Source: Larimichthys crocea
Lineage: Eukaryota; Chordata; Actinopteri; Sciaenidae
DNA: 64,000 bases
Assembly (NCBI RefSeq): GCF_000972845.2
Contig: NC_040018.1
Span: 6,542,103-6,606,102, forward strand
Reading direction: 5' to 3'
This document shows, piece after piece, positions 40,221 to 55,563 of the stretch. Below the pieces are notes generated by a model. The model did not search any database. It was not told where the DNA came from and saw only the letters and a program-made list of their open reading frames with translations. Position numbers and translations under genes: made by a program. Each line of letters starts with the position of its first letter. Position 1 is the first letter of the stretch.

Positions 40221-43200
40221 GTAGGTGACCTCAGAGACTGGGTGTCCAAGCCAATCAGAGCATTTGTAGCTGGGACTAAAGTTATCAGACTGGCACTGGA
40301 AATATTCTATATTTTCATATTGTTAACAAATGGCATGAACACACACTGTAGTTTATTTCAATCTGATACCACATACACCATCTGCTGCCACTAGAGCACC
40401 AAATGTGGATTAATCCACCGCTGAAAATAGTCCCCCAACAAATGCGCTATTTCCTCACTTTAAAATGAAATTTGATAAAAAACTACAGTGAGCAGCTGTT
40501 TTCAGAAAGTACTTTTTAAACTATGAAACTAGATAGTTTATGCTCTGTTTCTAAAGATTCATCAGAGACAGCGTCAGGAGGTCAGAAAGTGACGAGAGAG
40601 AGAGGGGCTAACACTTTGTTAGTTTAGCTTTGTATCAGTTAATAAAATCCTCTCACAAGAAGGCAATATTAGAATTAAGAATGAAGTATTACATTGCATT
40701 GCATTTAGCAGACGGTTTTATCCAAAGTGACTTACAGAGGAGGACATAAGCTGAGAAAGGTGTAAAGGAGCACAGAGTAGTTGTTAGTTTTGTTAGGCAG
40801 GGAAGCATTCTCGAAACAGAAAGGTTTTTACAAGTTTTTTAAAGGTAGAAAGGGATGTTGCTGTTCTAGTAGCCGTTGGTAGGTCATTCCACCATTTGGG
40901 GACGACCACAGAGAAGAGTTTAGAGTGACCTCGCTTTGCGAGAGGCGAGGGTACAACTAGACGGTTTGTATGAGCGGAGCGTAACGCCCTGGTCGGGACG
41001 TGAGCCTTTAGTAAGATGCTGAGATAGGCAGGGGCAGATCCTGAGGTGGTTTTGTAGGCTAGCGTCAGAGCTTTGTGTTTAATTCTGGCAGCTACAGGCA
41101 GCCAGTGCAGGTCGCTGAAGAGTGGGGTGACATGTGACCTTTTAGGTTGATTGAAAACCAGTCGCGCTGCGGCATTCTGGACCATTTGCAAAGGTTTGAT
41201 CGCGCAAGCAGGTAGGCCAGCCAAGAGCGAGTTGCAGTAATCGAGGCGGGAGCTGACTGTAGCCTGTATCAGGAGCTGAGCGGCATATTGGGTCAGGTAC
41301 GGTCTGATTTTTCTAATATTGTACAATGCATAGCGACATGACCTCGCTACGGAGGAAATGTGCTCAGAGAGAGAAAGACGATGACAGATTAAGCTGGAGA
41401 TGGTGGTCTTTCATCCAAGTTGACAGATCAGAGAGACAGGCGGAGATGCATGCGGAGACCGTGGTGTCGTCCGGCTGGAACGACAGGTATAGATAGCTGT
41501 GTGTCATCGGCATAGCAGTGGTAGGAGAAGCCGTGTGAGCGGATAACATGGGACAGCGAGGTGGTGTAGATGCCAAACAGAAGGGGACCCAGCACCGACC
41601 CCTGCGGCACCCCCGTGGAGAGGGTATGAGTCGATGACAGACGACCTTGCCAAGACACATTAAAGGAGCGTCCAGCGAGGTAGGACTCGAGCCAGGAGTG
41701 GGCAGAGCCTGTAATGCCCATGTTAGTAGTAAATGAAATGATTCAGTTTGCATATTAGGCTAATGATCAGCATGGAGGTGCAGTGGTTAGCACTGTCGCC
41801 TCAGTAGGTTCCTCATTCGAAACCTGAGTTTGCATGTTCTCCACATGACTGCGTGGGTTCACTCTGGGTACTCTGGTTTACTCCCACAGTCCAAAGACAT
41901 GCAGATTAATTGTTGACCCTAAGCGTGAATGGTTGTTTGTCTCTATATGTCGGCTCTGTAATGGACTGGCTCACCTTTCGCCCAGTGTCAGCTGGGACCA
42001 GCTCCATCCCAGTGAGCTCCCCTCACAACCCTGATACGGATAAGCGTAACGGAAGACGGATGGATAGATCCTTTATCTTAAGAAATGGAAAGTCTTCTTA
42101 AAGCCCCAATGTGCACGGTTTAGTGACATGTAGCAGTGTATCTGCTGCATAGCAACCCCCTCGCTTCACCCTCACCTACAAACTACAGGGCTATCTCGAG
42201 CCAGTGCTGTCTGTATGTAGATATGAAATATATAAAAGTCTCATTCTAAGGTAACAAAAACATAATTATTATTATTTTCTGCCAGTAGATCCTCAGAAAT
42301 GTTACAAACTGGACCTTTAAGTTTAAGAAATAGGTGGGTTCTTTAGCTTTAGACATGTTGGCAGGCATAATTCTGAACTTTGTGCTAAGCTGACTGCCGC
42401 TTGGCTCCATCTTCATAGTTATGTTGATCTCCAGTATTCCTCTGAATTCAGTTTCAGGATTTTACAAAGGTCTTTTATCACGTCAGAGCTCTCCAACGGT
42501 CTTACAGCATGAGACAATATGGCTCTTATCACAGAGGGTGTGCTTGTGTTTGGGCGCTGAATGAAAGCAGAACAGAGGGGATTACAACGGCAGACTCCCC
42601 TGAATGAAGCGCTGAGGTAGATGATTGGATTATGATGTTAAGCAGACTTTGATGTGACCCTGTAGCTGGGATAATAACGCCTGTTCCACTCCTCAGGTGC
42701 AGAGCCAGAGTGTCATGCTCCAGCTGGAGTTTGGTGACACCGTGTGGCTTCGTCTCCATGGTGACCCTCGCTACGCGCTCTACAGCAACACCGGACACTA
42801 CACCACCTTTAACGGTTACCTCGTCTACCCTGACACCTACGGCTACCAGACGCACCACCACCAACACCATCCCCAGCCCCAGCGAGACAACATCCCCATG
42901 GTAGACAGTAACCAGGCCACAGAGCACGTCAGGTCTGAAACAAGAGACACGGTGGAGGAGAAGGAGGTGCAGCATAGGGAGGAAGAAGAGGATGACGAGG
43001 ATGAAGATGAAGAGGATGACCAGAGATCTGCTTTCTCGGTGGGGCGCACCCAGAGCATTGTGGGGGTAGACCAAGTGGGGCTGCCGCAGCACCAGCCGGT
43101 CAGCTTCGACACGGCGTTCGTCAACATCGGAGAAGACTTTAACGTGACGGAGGGGATGTTCACTTGCCGGATTCCCGGCGCCTACTACTTCTCCTTCAAC

Positions 43201-43506
43201 GTGGGCAAGCTGCCGCAGAAGACGCTGTCCGTCAAGCTCATGAAGAACCGCCTGGAGGTGCAGGCGATGATCTACGACGACAGCCAGGGCGAGAAAGCTC
43301 TGCAGAGTCAGAGCTTGATGCTGTCGCTGAAGCCAGGAGACACCGTCTGGCTCTACTCCCACCAGAGAGATGGCTTTGGCGCCTACAGCAACCACGCCAA
43401 GTACATCACCTTCACCGGCTTCTTGGTTTACCCAGACTTCCCTACCACCACCACCACCACCACCACTACCACCAGCAGCCAATCATATTCAGACAAGAAA
43501 CCCTAG
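39864..43506 (+). CDS. c1qtnf4: Complement C1q TNF-related protein 4 (CTRP4), two coding exons
   Basis: Secreted signalling protein of the C1q/TNF superfamily. Coding exons 39864-40220 and 42697-43506 join in phase 0 (donor gtaggt, acceptor cctcag) to give 388 residues with stop TAG. Residues 1-22 form a hydrophobic signal peptide. C1q domain 1 spans about 31-165 (starts [10 protein letters not shown], ends YLVYPD). An acidic, His/Glu/Asp-rich linker follows at about 166-227. C1q domain 2 spans about 228-366 (RSAFSVGR to FLVYPD), then a Thr-rich tail of 22 residues. There is no collagen stalk. Two C1q domains without collagen identify CTRP4 within the family. The protein is longer than human C1QTNF4 (about 329 aa), mostly through the linker and tail. 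The start is the first ATG, five bases after an acceptor at 39857-39858, so at least one upstream non-coding exon exists. Identification is very secure; the 5' end of the transcript is not resolved. Confidence 0.96.
40683..41756 (-). mobile_element. L2-clade LINE, 5'-truncated, in the c1qtnf4 intron
   Basis: Minus-strand reverse-transcriptase fragments. About 41721-41430 carries the motifs [13 protein letters not shown] and YADDTQL. After a frameshift, 41326-40793 is an open C-terminal segment of 177 codons ([32 protein letters not shown]) ending in a stop. The low-coordinate end has the CATTTAGCAGACG-type tail common to teleost L2 elements. The endonuclease and most of the reverse transcriptase are missing. 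It sits antisense to the host gene. Confidence 0.85.
41758..42066 (+). repeat. Dispersed teleost repeat with (GGAT)-like tail
   Basis: Reads GTGCAGTGGTTAGCACTGTC near the left end, CCAAAGACATGCA in the middle, and ends in GATACGGATAAGCG...GACGGATGGATAG. This pattern recurs across teleost genomes. The family name is not assigned here. Inserted in the c1qtnf4 intron next to the L2. Confidence 0.65.
42103..42322 (+). repeat. Short MITE-like repeat (TGTAGATAT...CTGGACCTTTAA family), copy in c1qtnf4 intron
   Basis: Shares the CCCTCGCTTCACCCTC, TGTAGATAT, CTCATTCTAAGGTAAC and CTGGACCTTTAAG blocks with copies at 47640-50285 and 59236-59556. A common teleost short interspersed element with GGACCTTTAA-type ends. 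Confidence 0.6.
42697..43506 (+). CDS. c1qtnf4: c1qtnf4 second coding exon
   Basis: Starts with GTG (Val120) right after acceptor cctcag. It encodes the end of C1q domain 1, the acidic linker, the whole of C1q domain 2 without interruption, and the Thr tail. The tail is encoded by an (ACC)n run at 43443-43473, a coding microsatellite likely to vary in length. Confidence 0.93.
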   Translation: MQSQSVMLQLEFGDTVWLRLHGDPRYALYSNTGHYTTFNGYLVYPDTYGYQTHHHQHHPQPQRDNIPMVDSNQATEHVRSETRDTVEEKEVQHREEEEDDEDEDEEDDQRSAFSVGRTQSIVGVDQVGLPQHQPVSFDTAFVNIGEDFNVTEGMFTCRIPGAYYFSFNVGKLPQKTLSVKLMKNRLEVQAMIYDDSQGEKALQSQSLMLSLKPGDTVWLYSHQRDGFGAYSNHAKYITFTGFLVYPDFPTTTTTTTTTTSSQSYSDKKP

Positions 43507-45357
43507 CTGCAGCACGTGGGCTAGTGACTGAACATTGTGGGAGGAATTCACGCAAAGTGGAAGAGTCTCAGAGTCCACGTAAGACGTTGGGGAAGTTTCT
43601 GAGTCGTCGAAATGAATGTTGCTTCGTGGTTTTGTCTTTGAAGCTTCCTCTAAATGTGAATTTCTTCGCAAAGTCACACAGACCTTGGACTGAATGCAGA
43701 GCTTAGATGAAAACCTCTTCAATTTCCAGCTAATGGCTTCCCAGGATATGACTTCATCGCACTCAAATGTGGAACCTTGAATGACAGTAATGTGAACTCT
43801 AATTGAATATTTCACGTCTGTAATGAAAACCCAGTTATTACCTGCTCACCTCGGGGTCGGCCGACCTCTTGTTTAAGTTAGTGCGAGCACCGAAAGGAGT
43901 TAGCTGTTGTACTTCTGTGTCTTTGAGATTCTTTTTTAAAGCTCAAAAGAACTATTTGAACACCACAATTGAAGTATTTCAAACTCAAATGATTGCTCTG
44001 TGGGTGCAAACGTTGACACGTCCTCTGGCATATTAACTGCAGTAGTAAACCTACATACTGTACTTGAGTTGAGGTTAGAAGGTAATCACAGACTTTTCAT
44101 TTTTAAGTGAAATATTCCTGTTAAGTGCATTCGTTATCCTTGTCAAAGACTTGGTGTTTTGCCTGTGTGTAAAAAAGAAAAAGTCACTTTACTTTCTTTA
44201 TGTCTTTAGAGGCATGTAAAAACGATAAGAACAGTGTGTTTTGTGTAAAATGAGCTTCTCTTTTCGTTCTTTCGGAGTGTTTCTCACCTCCCCGATACTC
44301 AAACACAGCAGGAGTACGAGGACAACAACGGCACGAAACTGACATACTTTTGGGGAGACTGCAGATTGGATATCCATCCCATACCGCCTGTTGACCACAT
44401 GCCACCCTCGGGCCTGTGGGGATCTGGACCATAATTTGATTTCTAATTCTAGCAGCGTTTAATTCATTTCTTCAGAAGGCGACCACTGTGGGGAAAATTG
44501 AATTGCTTCTCCCGGGCCACTGTAATATGCATGTCTGTTTAATTTCACACCGCCGGGAGAAAGATGATGCTGTTCAAATTGTGATGAACCTTGACTTTAT
44601 GAAATCACCTTCTCTGGTGACGCTTTTGGACGATTGAACATTTACATTTTCTTTTTATTAGAGCTAACTGGATGTGAATTTCTGTGCGGTGAAGTTCCAA
44701 CATAAGCCGCTCCGATGAGCTGCAAGCAGGCCAGCTGACTGTTTTTGAAAACGTTAATTAATTCAGCAAATAGAGAGCACTGCTTTCAATCTCGTTAAAA
44801 TGAATTATAATTTATTGCACTTCAGTTTTTAAAGAGATGGTTTCTGATGCCACTTCTGAACATAGTGGAGCTGGTCACGGAAAAAGAAAAAAACAATGCA
44901 AAGCAACATGTAATGATTTGAGTGTTCTGAATAGTTCTTTTTTTTTAATGAAATATAGAAGACTTTCATCTTTTCAGACCTTGAAATCAAAGCGATTGTG
45001 ATAAGAGGTCACGATTAGGCGTTATTTAGGCCGGGCACTAACTTCAAGGTTAGGACCCTCGTAGGAGTTCCAACATAAATCTGAGATAGTGATTAACAAG
45101 AAAAGGGGTGAAAATTATGTTAATCTTTCTGATTTAAATCCTTCAAATGAAAAATAATAAGGTAAAACAAAATCGCAATAAAAATTGGTGATAAAGACAT
45201 TTTACGGGGTCACAAATCGAAACCACTTCCCGAAACAGTCCGTAGATCCTGGACCGTACTTTAAAAACCACTTAGCTGGTTCATGACCCCACACATGCTA
45301 AAAAAACAGTTTCCGTTAAAATGAAATATTACTTAACAGTATTGGAAATTGCTGCTG
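43507..45357 (+). other. c1qtnf4 3' flank / probable 3' UTR
   Basis: Unique-looking A/T-rich sequence after the stop with no recognisable exon or transposon. It probably includes the 3' UTR up to the AATAAA at 45177. Confidence 0.4.
45177..45182 (+). terminator. Candidate polyadenylation signal for c1qtnf4
   Basis: AATAAA, the first clear hexamer I saw downstream of the stop, which would give a 3' UTR of about 1.7 kb. No transcript evidence is available, so variant hexamers nearer the stop remain possible. Confidence 0.3.
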
Positions 45358-45778
45358 TACGGAAGCCACAAGCGGTCATACATTCATACATTTTATTTCC
45401 TCCATTTTCTCATGATACGTTCAATTATTTTGTTTTCCCAAGATCTCGAGTTATTTATGTCATTATTATCTAGAGATAACAAATGTTGCCATCTCAAAAT
45501 AACAGGATCAATTTCACAAGATGTCAAGATAAGATACAACATAATTAATATGAGATCGCGATAAAACAAAAGGATAGTCTAGTATATTAAATCATTTGCG
45601 ATTATGATGTTATCTCGGGAAAACAAAGTTGAGTTAACTTGACAGTTTGAGAAAATTATCCCGTTACTTCGAGATAATGTATTCATTTGACATAAATGAC
45701 TTGAGAAAACAAATTAAATTAACACGTTATCACAACAAAATAAGATAAATGAATGCGTGACCGCTTAGGGCTTCCGTA
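45358..45778. mobile_element. TA-flanked MITE with CGGAAGCC inverted ends
   Basis: The left end TACGGAAGCCACAAGCGGTC and the right end, which on the other strand reads TACGGAAGCCCTAAGCGGTC, match over about 29 bases with three differences. The interior is A/T-rich with repeated TCGAGATAA-like words and no open frame. TA at both ends suggests Tc1/mariner-type insertion. Confidence 0.75.
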
Positions 45779-47119
45779 GAGGAAGATGAGGATTGCCTAT
45801 TTTATTTAGATTTCTCTTGATGTCTTTATTACAGAATATCAAAGGAAAAAAAAGGTCAAATTAAATACCATTGAAATAAACCTGAAAATGTGGCCGCACT
45901 CTCTTGCAAGTCCAAGTGGTGAAAAGCTAAATTCACCTCACTGTGATCTCTTTGGCACCGGGGAGAAATTGTCTCACACCTTCTGTGAAAACTAATAACG
46001 GACAGCGAAGTCTCAGGCTTCACACTCTCACCAGGCCGTTACTAATCGATCATTTCCTGTCATGTACAGCTGCAGCAGCTTCTAAGAAAAGTGACAACAT
46101 TTTGGACGATGAGATGTTAATGTTTTTTTTTTTTCAGTGTGAAATTATACTACGAGTGTGTCTTATTGCAGATAATAACGTAGTCTGTCACACACTAACC
46201 CTCGGTGGTTTCTCTATTTCAGCCTCAGAGGGTGAGGTGGACTTAAAAACACGCCTGACCCAGTTGGATAAATCAGTCCGTGAAGGTGATTCCTGTTTGT
46301 GTGAAGAATCCTGGTGTGTGTGTGTGAAGTGACTCGAGCATAACTCATCTGACCCAAAAGCACTTATGTGATGCATGCATACGTAATGAATTAAAAAAAA
46401 TGATGGCTGAGCAGCTTCACGGGCCCAGTCAACGCTTGTTAACTGTATTTTTATTAAGTGAATTATCTGTACAGTGATTGACAATATGTTGGATGTTTCC
46501 TGCTCTGTGCTCCTTTCTTTCCGATCCTGATGAAAGGTTGATTAATGTGTATTAGAAATCGTGTCAAAGCAGACATGGGCCAGATTTAGCAATTTTGTGT
46601 CTTAAAAGCACAAAGCGAGTATAATGGAAGAAAAAAAAAAACCCTAAAAGATTATTAAAGAAAAAAACATTTTGACTCGTGTCTTGTTTTCAATAGTCTG
46701 GCTCATGTTGACTCTTTGAAATGTTTTGAGTATTTCTTACATGTTAAATAAATGAATGCTTCACTGAAACGTTTGAATAATAAATTCAAATAAATAAAAA
46801 ATAAGAAATATACATCCTGATGTGTTACTGCGTCCACGGTGTGTGAACTCATGACCTGACCAGATAAAAAGCAACGTGATTTTATATCCTGTGCTGCAGT
46901 GCCCCCTGTCGGGTGAGTTTAACATGACAGCAAGAGACTGAGAAGACACACAATTCAGATTTACACGACAAAAATAAGATAATACTTGGCTCCTATGTGG
47001 TAAACAAACCACAGATTCTTTAAACTTTTTGGCTTGTCAAGAGTTAATTACTGGACTTTCTTGCCTTCTTAATGTGTCTGAGACCATCAGTCATGTTGTG
47101 CAGAGGTAGGGTTGGTGCA

Positions 47120-47575
47120 CAGTTGTATTCAACTACTGTTCTAAACAATATTATGGCAAGAATCACTAAAGAGAAACGAAACAATTACAGCACTCAGACT
47201 ATGGAGCCCACATAAATGCTTCACAGAGTTCAAGTAGCAAACACATCTCAACAGAAATGATTCAGAGATGACTGAGTGAGTGAATCAGGCTGTCGTGGTC
47301 AAACTGTTGCATGACGAGCTGCTTGGCTAAGAATCGACCAGTGGAAATATGTCCATTGGTCTGGTGAGTCCAAATTTGATGTCTTTGTGAGACGCAGAAA
47401 AGGTGAGTACATGGTTTCTACATGTGTGGTTCCCACTGTGAAGCATGAAGGAGTGCCTCATGAAGCTAAATGAGAGAATGAACAAACTAAAATATAAAAC
47501 ATATTCTGGTTTGTTTACACTTTTTTGGCATTGAATGAGAAGGTTTCCAAACTTTTGACTTCTACTGTATTTTAT
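47120..47575 (+). mobile_element. Tc1-like transposon relic with internal deletion
   Basis: The segment at 47330-47455 reads in one frame as a Tc1 transposase stretch: WSGESKFDVFVRRRKGE, then MVSTCVVPTVKHEG. The family residue at WSDES is Gly here (WSGES), so a catalytic Asp is lost. The right end AAACTTTTGACTTCTACTGTA matches the usual Tc1 terminus. The left end has GGCAAGAATCACTAAAGAGAAACG. The central transposase and the C-terminal part are deleted. Confidence 0.75.
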
Positions 47576-48302
47576 GCTTATGTTGCGAGGCTACCAATCA
47601 AATCTGACTAAACCACACCCAGTCATAGTCAAGTTTTTGAGTTTTAAACATATAATTAATAATACGAAGTTTCAGGCTTTAATGCAGGATTTAGTGACAT
47701 CTAGCGACGTAGTTGCGGATTCATTTCAATCACCCTCTCGTTCCTAGTATGAAGAAGAAACTACGGTGGCCATGAAACGTGAAAAATTGTGTTTAGTTTG
47801 TTTGTAGATATAAAAGGCTCATTTTAAAAAGGTAATATATATATATATTCTTATATTCAGGTGATTATACACTAATGACAATATAGTTATGAATATTATA
47901 TTTAATTTTTGCCATACCCCTCCTGGAGCTGCCACCTTACCGCGGTGGAGGGGTTTGCGTGTTCCAATGATCCTAGGAGCTATGTTGTCGGAGGCTTTAT
48001 GCCCCTGGTAGGGTCACCCAAGGCAAACAGGTCCTAGGTGAGGGTCCAGACAAAGCGCAGCTCAACATCTCCTGATGAAAATGACAACGGATGGAACCAA
48101 GTTTCCCTTGCCCGGACGCGGGTCACCGGGGCCCCCCCCTGGAGCCAGGCCTGGGGGTGGGGCTCGTTGGCGAGCGCCTGGTGGTCGGGTCCTTACCCAT
48201 GGGGCCCGGCCGGGCACAGCCCGAAAAGGCGACATGGGCCCCCCTTCCCATGGGCCCACCACCCATGGGAGGGGTCTCAGGGGGGGAGCGGTGCGAAGAT
48301 AG

Positions 48303-48917
48303 ATGGGCGGCAGTCGGAGGCGGGGACCCTGGCGGTCCGACCCCCCGTTGCAGAAGCTGGCTCTGGGGACGTGGAACGTCACCTCTCTGGCGGGGAAGGA
48401 GCCTGAGCTGGTGCACGAGGTTGAGAGGTACCGGCTAGATATAGTCGGGCTCGACTCGACGCACAGCGTCGATTCCGGAACCAGTTTCCTTGAGAGGGGC
48501 TGGACGCTCTACCACTCTGGAGTTGCCCCCGGCGAGAGGCGCAGAGCGAGGGTGGGACTGCTTGTTTCCCCCCGGCTCGGCGCCTGTACGTTGGGGTTCA
48601 CCCCGGTGGATGAGAGGGTAGCCTCCCTTCGCCTTCGGGTGGGGGGACGGGACCTGACTGTCATCTGTGCTTATGCACCGAATGGCAGTTCAGAGTACCC
48701 ACCCTTTTTGGAGTCTTTAGAGGGGGTGCTGGAGAGCGCTCCCTCTGGGGACTCCCTCGTCCTCCTGGGGAACTTCAATGCTCACGTGGGCGGCGACAGT
48801 GAGACCTGGAGGGGCGTGATTGGGAGGAACGGCCCCCCTGATCTGAACCCGAGTGGTGTTCTGTTATTGGACTTCTGTGCTCGTCATGGATTGTCCATAA
48901 CGAACACCATGTTCTAG
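48303..48917 (+). pseudogene. LINE apurinic-endonuclease domain, degraded
   Basis: Open for 204 codons from MGGSRRRG. It carries the endonuclease-type motifs [29 protein letters not shown] and [10 protein letters not shown]. The family motif is GDFNAH, so the active-site Asp reads Asn here. A stop follows SITNTMF; the last motif (STDHHLVVSW) is in the next open segment, so a frameshift separates them. Not functional as it stands. Confidence 0.75.
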
Positions 48918-48932
48918 CATAAGGGTGTCCAC

Positions 48933-49829
48933 ATGTGCACTTGGCACCAGGACGCCCTTGGCCACATGTTTTGGACACTGTCAACTGATCACCACCTGGT
49001 GGTGAGTTGGCTCCGATGGTGGGGGAGGATGGCGGTCAGACCTGGCAAGCCCAAACGTTCTGTGCGGGTTTGCTGGGTACGTCTGGCTGAATCTCCTGTC
49101 AGAAAGAGTTTCAACTCCCACCTCCGGGAGAGCTTCGCTCATGTCCCGGGGGAGGCGGGGGACATTGAGTCTGAGTGGACCTTGTTCCGTTCCTCCATTG
49201 TCGAGGCGGCCGACCGGAGCTGTGGCCGTAAGGTGGTCGGTGCCTGTCGTGGCGGTGGCCCCCGAACCCGCTGGTGGACACCGGCGGTGAGGGATGCCGT
49301 CAAGCTGAAGAAGGAGGCCTACAGAACCTTTCTGGCCTGTGGGAGTCCTGAAGCAGCTGACGGGTATCGACATGCCAAGCGGAATGCGGCCTCGGCGGTT
49401 GCGGAGGCAAAAACTCGGGCGTGGGAGGAGTTCGGTGAGGCCATGGAGAGCGACTTTCGAACGGCTTCGAGGAGGTTCTGGACCACCATCCGGCGGCTCA
49501 GGCGGGGGAAGCAGTGCACTATCAACACTGTGTTCAGTGGGGACGGTGTGCTGCTGACCTCGACTGGGGACGTCTTGGGTCGGTGGAGGGAATACTTCGA
49601 AGACCTCCTCAATCCCACCAGCACGTCTTCCGTTGAGGAGGCAGAGTCTGGGGACCCCGTGGTGGTCTCGCCAATCTCTGGGGCTGAGGTCGCTGAGGTA
49701 GTCAAAAAACTCCTCGGTGGCAAGGCCCCGGGGGTGGATGAGGTCCGCCCGGAGTTCCTCAAGGCTCTGGATGTTGTGGGGCTGTCTTGGTTGACACGTC
49801 TCTGCAACATGGTCACGAACTTTGGGTAG
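48933..49829 (+). pseudogene. LINE segment between endonuclease and reverse transcriptase
   Basis: 298 open codons: the last endonuclease motif (TDHHLVVSW), a linker region, then GGKAPGVDEVRPEFLKALD, the usual N-terminal edge of LINE reverse transcriptases. It breaks off soon after at NMVTNFG, where the deletion begins. Confidence 0.7.
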
Positions 49830-50190
49830 TGACCGAAAGAATAAGATCGCGAATACAAGCGGCCGAAATGAGCTTCCTTCGCAGGGTGGCTGGGCTCTCC
49901 CTTAGAGATAGGGTGAGAAGCTCGGCCATCCGCGAGGAGCTCAGAGTAGAACCGCTGCTCCTCCGCATCGAGAGGAACCAGTTGAGGTGGCTCGGGCATC
50001 TCGTGAGGATGCCTCCTGGACGTCTCCCTGGTGAGATGTTCCGGGCACGTCCCTCCGGGAGGGACTACGTCTCTCAGCTGGCCTGGGAACGCCTTGGGGT
50101 CCCCCTGGGAGAGTTGGCAGAAGTGGCTGTGGAGAGGGAAGTCTGGGCTTCCCTGCTGAAGCTGCTGCCCCCGCGACCCGACCACGGATA
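49830..50190 (+). pseudogene. LINE C-terminal segment after the deletion
   Basis: Resumes in VVTERIRSRIQAAEMSFLRR and continues through LRWLGHLVRM, ending PPRPDHG and a stop just before the 3' end. This is the part downstream of the missing catalytic reverse-transcriptase core. Confidence 0.7.
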
Positions 50191-50306
50191 AGCGGAAGAA
50201 AACGAGCGAACGAACGAAATTTTGCCATATTCTGTAAATACAACACCCTGAACGTGACACACTGGATCTTTATCTAAATACAGCATCTAGCAAATAACAA
50301 GTACAA

Positions 50307-50466
50307 TATGTGGCCAAATGTATGTGGACACCCCTGGTTTGGGTCTGTTTTACAGATTACTAATGCTGTTGTGGATGAATGGGAGGAAATCCCTGCGGCT
50401 ATGTGCCAAAACCAGCTGGGAAGTACATTCAAATCACATGTTGGTGTCCACATACTTTTGGCTATA
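50307..50466. mobile_element. Short MITE with TGGCCAAATGTATGTGGACACC inverted ends
   Basis: The left end GTGGCCAAATGTATGTGGAC and the right end GGTGTCCACATACTTTTGGC are inverted copies of each other, with TA next to each end. About 155 bp, non-coding, Tc1/mariner-style. It lies just beyond the ndufs3 polyadenylation signals. Confidence 0.75.
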
Positions 50467-50522
50467 AAAGGCTACTTCAGCAAAGAACCACAGCTCCACA
50501 GAAAGAGCTTTTTGATAGTTGT

Positions 50523-50540
50523 TTTATTAGGATTTTTATT
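50523..50540 (-). terminator. ndufs3 polyadenylation signals
   Basis: On the minus strand two AATAAA hexamers lie at 50535-50540 and 50523-50528, about 80-95 bases past the ndufs3 stop. The short 3' UTR ends close to a MITE at 50307-50466. Confidence 0.65.
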
Positions 50541-50617
50541 TACATAAATATTTTAGGTGCGCTGAGAATCCCAAAATGACACTAACAGACAGAACGCGAT
50601 GATGAAGCTGAGGGACG

Positions 50618-55324
<4,707 letters not shown>

Positions 55325-55400
55325 GTTCGCTCTAACAGCCGGGCTCCTCCTCCGGGCGGAGACGCGGCTGTTAGCCGGCTCTCGCCTCCTGGCGGCCGGG
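55325..55400 (-). promoter_or_regulatory. ndufs3 GC-rich proximal promoter
   Basis: GC-rich, CpG-bearing stretch immediately upstream of the ndufs3 start codon, in sharp contrast to the A/T-rich flank. It is consistent with a TATA-less housekeeping promoter. The edge at about 55399 is also where a 250-bp duplicated block begins. Confidence 0.5.
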
Positions 55401-55563
55401 AGGAGAAGTCTGCACTCTGCGGTCTCTTCTTGTTGCATATACCGCCCCCTTCTGGACTTCTTTCCTACTACTACTTTTAAAAAATATATTTTAATTAACC
55501 CAGTTAAAAACAAGATATCTCATTATGATTTTCCTCCCTTCTCTAGATTTCCCACATTCTATT
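55399..55563. repeat. Duplicated block, copy 1 (split by an L1)
   Basis: GGAGGAGAAGTCTGCACTCTG through TTCCCACATTCTATT matches 57544-57712, with GGACTTCTTTCCTACTACTAC and CAAGATATCTCATTATGATT shared. The match resumes at 56874-56950 after the L1. It starts at the outer edge of the ndufs3 promoter. Confidence 0.7.

Larger units (their letters stand above)
47917..50217 (+). mobile_element. APE-type non-LTR retrotransposon, internally deleted
   Basis: Near-complete 5' region (CTGGAGCTGCCACCTTACC..., GC-rich leader 48.1-48.3 kb) and a 3' end in CCCGACCACGGATAAGCGG plus a (GAAC)n tail. Flanked by a target-site duplication: AATTTTTGCCATA (47904-47916) and AATTTTGCCATA (50218-50229). It belongs to the abundant teleost LINE family with this leader; clade (I/Nimb-like or another) is not certain. 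A jump near 49829 removes most of the reverse transcriptase. Confidence 0.85.
47640..50285 (+). repeat. MITE-family copy split by a LINE insertion
   Basis: Left part 47640-47916 (TTAGTGACATCTAGCG, CTACGGTGGCC, TGTAGATATAAAAGGCTC, GGTGATTATACACTAATG) ends at TTTTTGCCATA. The family resumes at 50218 and runs to CACACTGGATC. The 2.3 kb between is the LINE at 47917-50217. Reading across it restores the order seen in the intact copy at 59236-59556. Confidence 0.7.

Noticed and set aside
42529..43482. 317-codon minus-strand open frame
   Set aside because: Antisense shadow of c1qtnf4 exon 2.
48038..48416. Overlapping GC-rich open frames on both strands
   Set aside because: They arise from the GC-rich LINE leader; the only meaningful frame here is the plus-strand endonuclease starting near 48303.
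49319..50260. 313-codon minus-strand open frame
   Set aside because: Shadow of the plus-strand LINE coding sequence; its translation has no recognisable motif.
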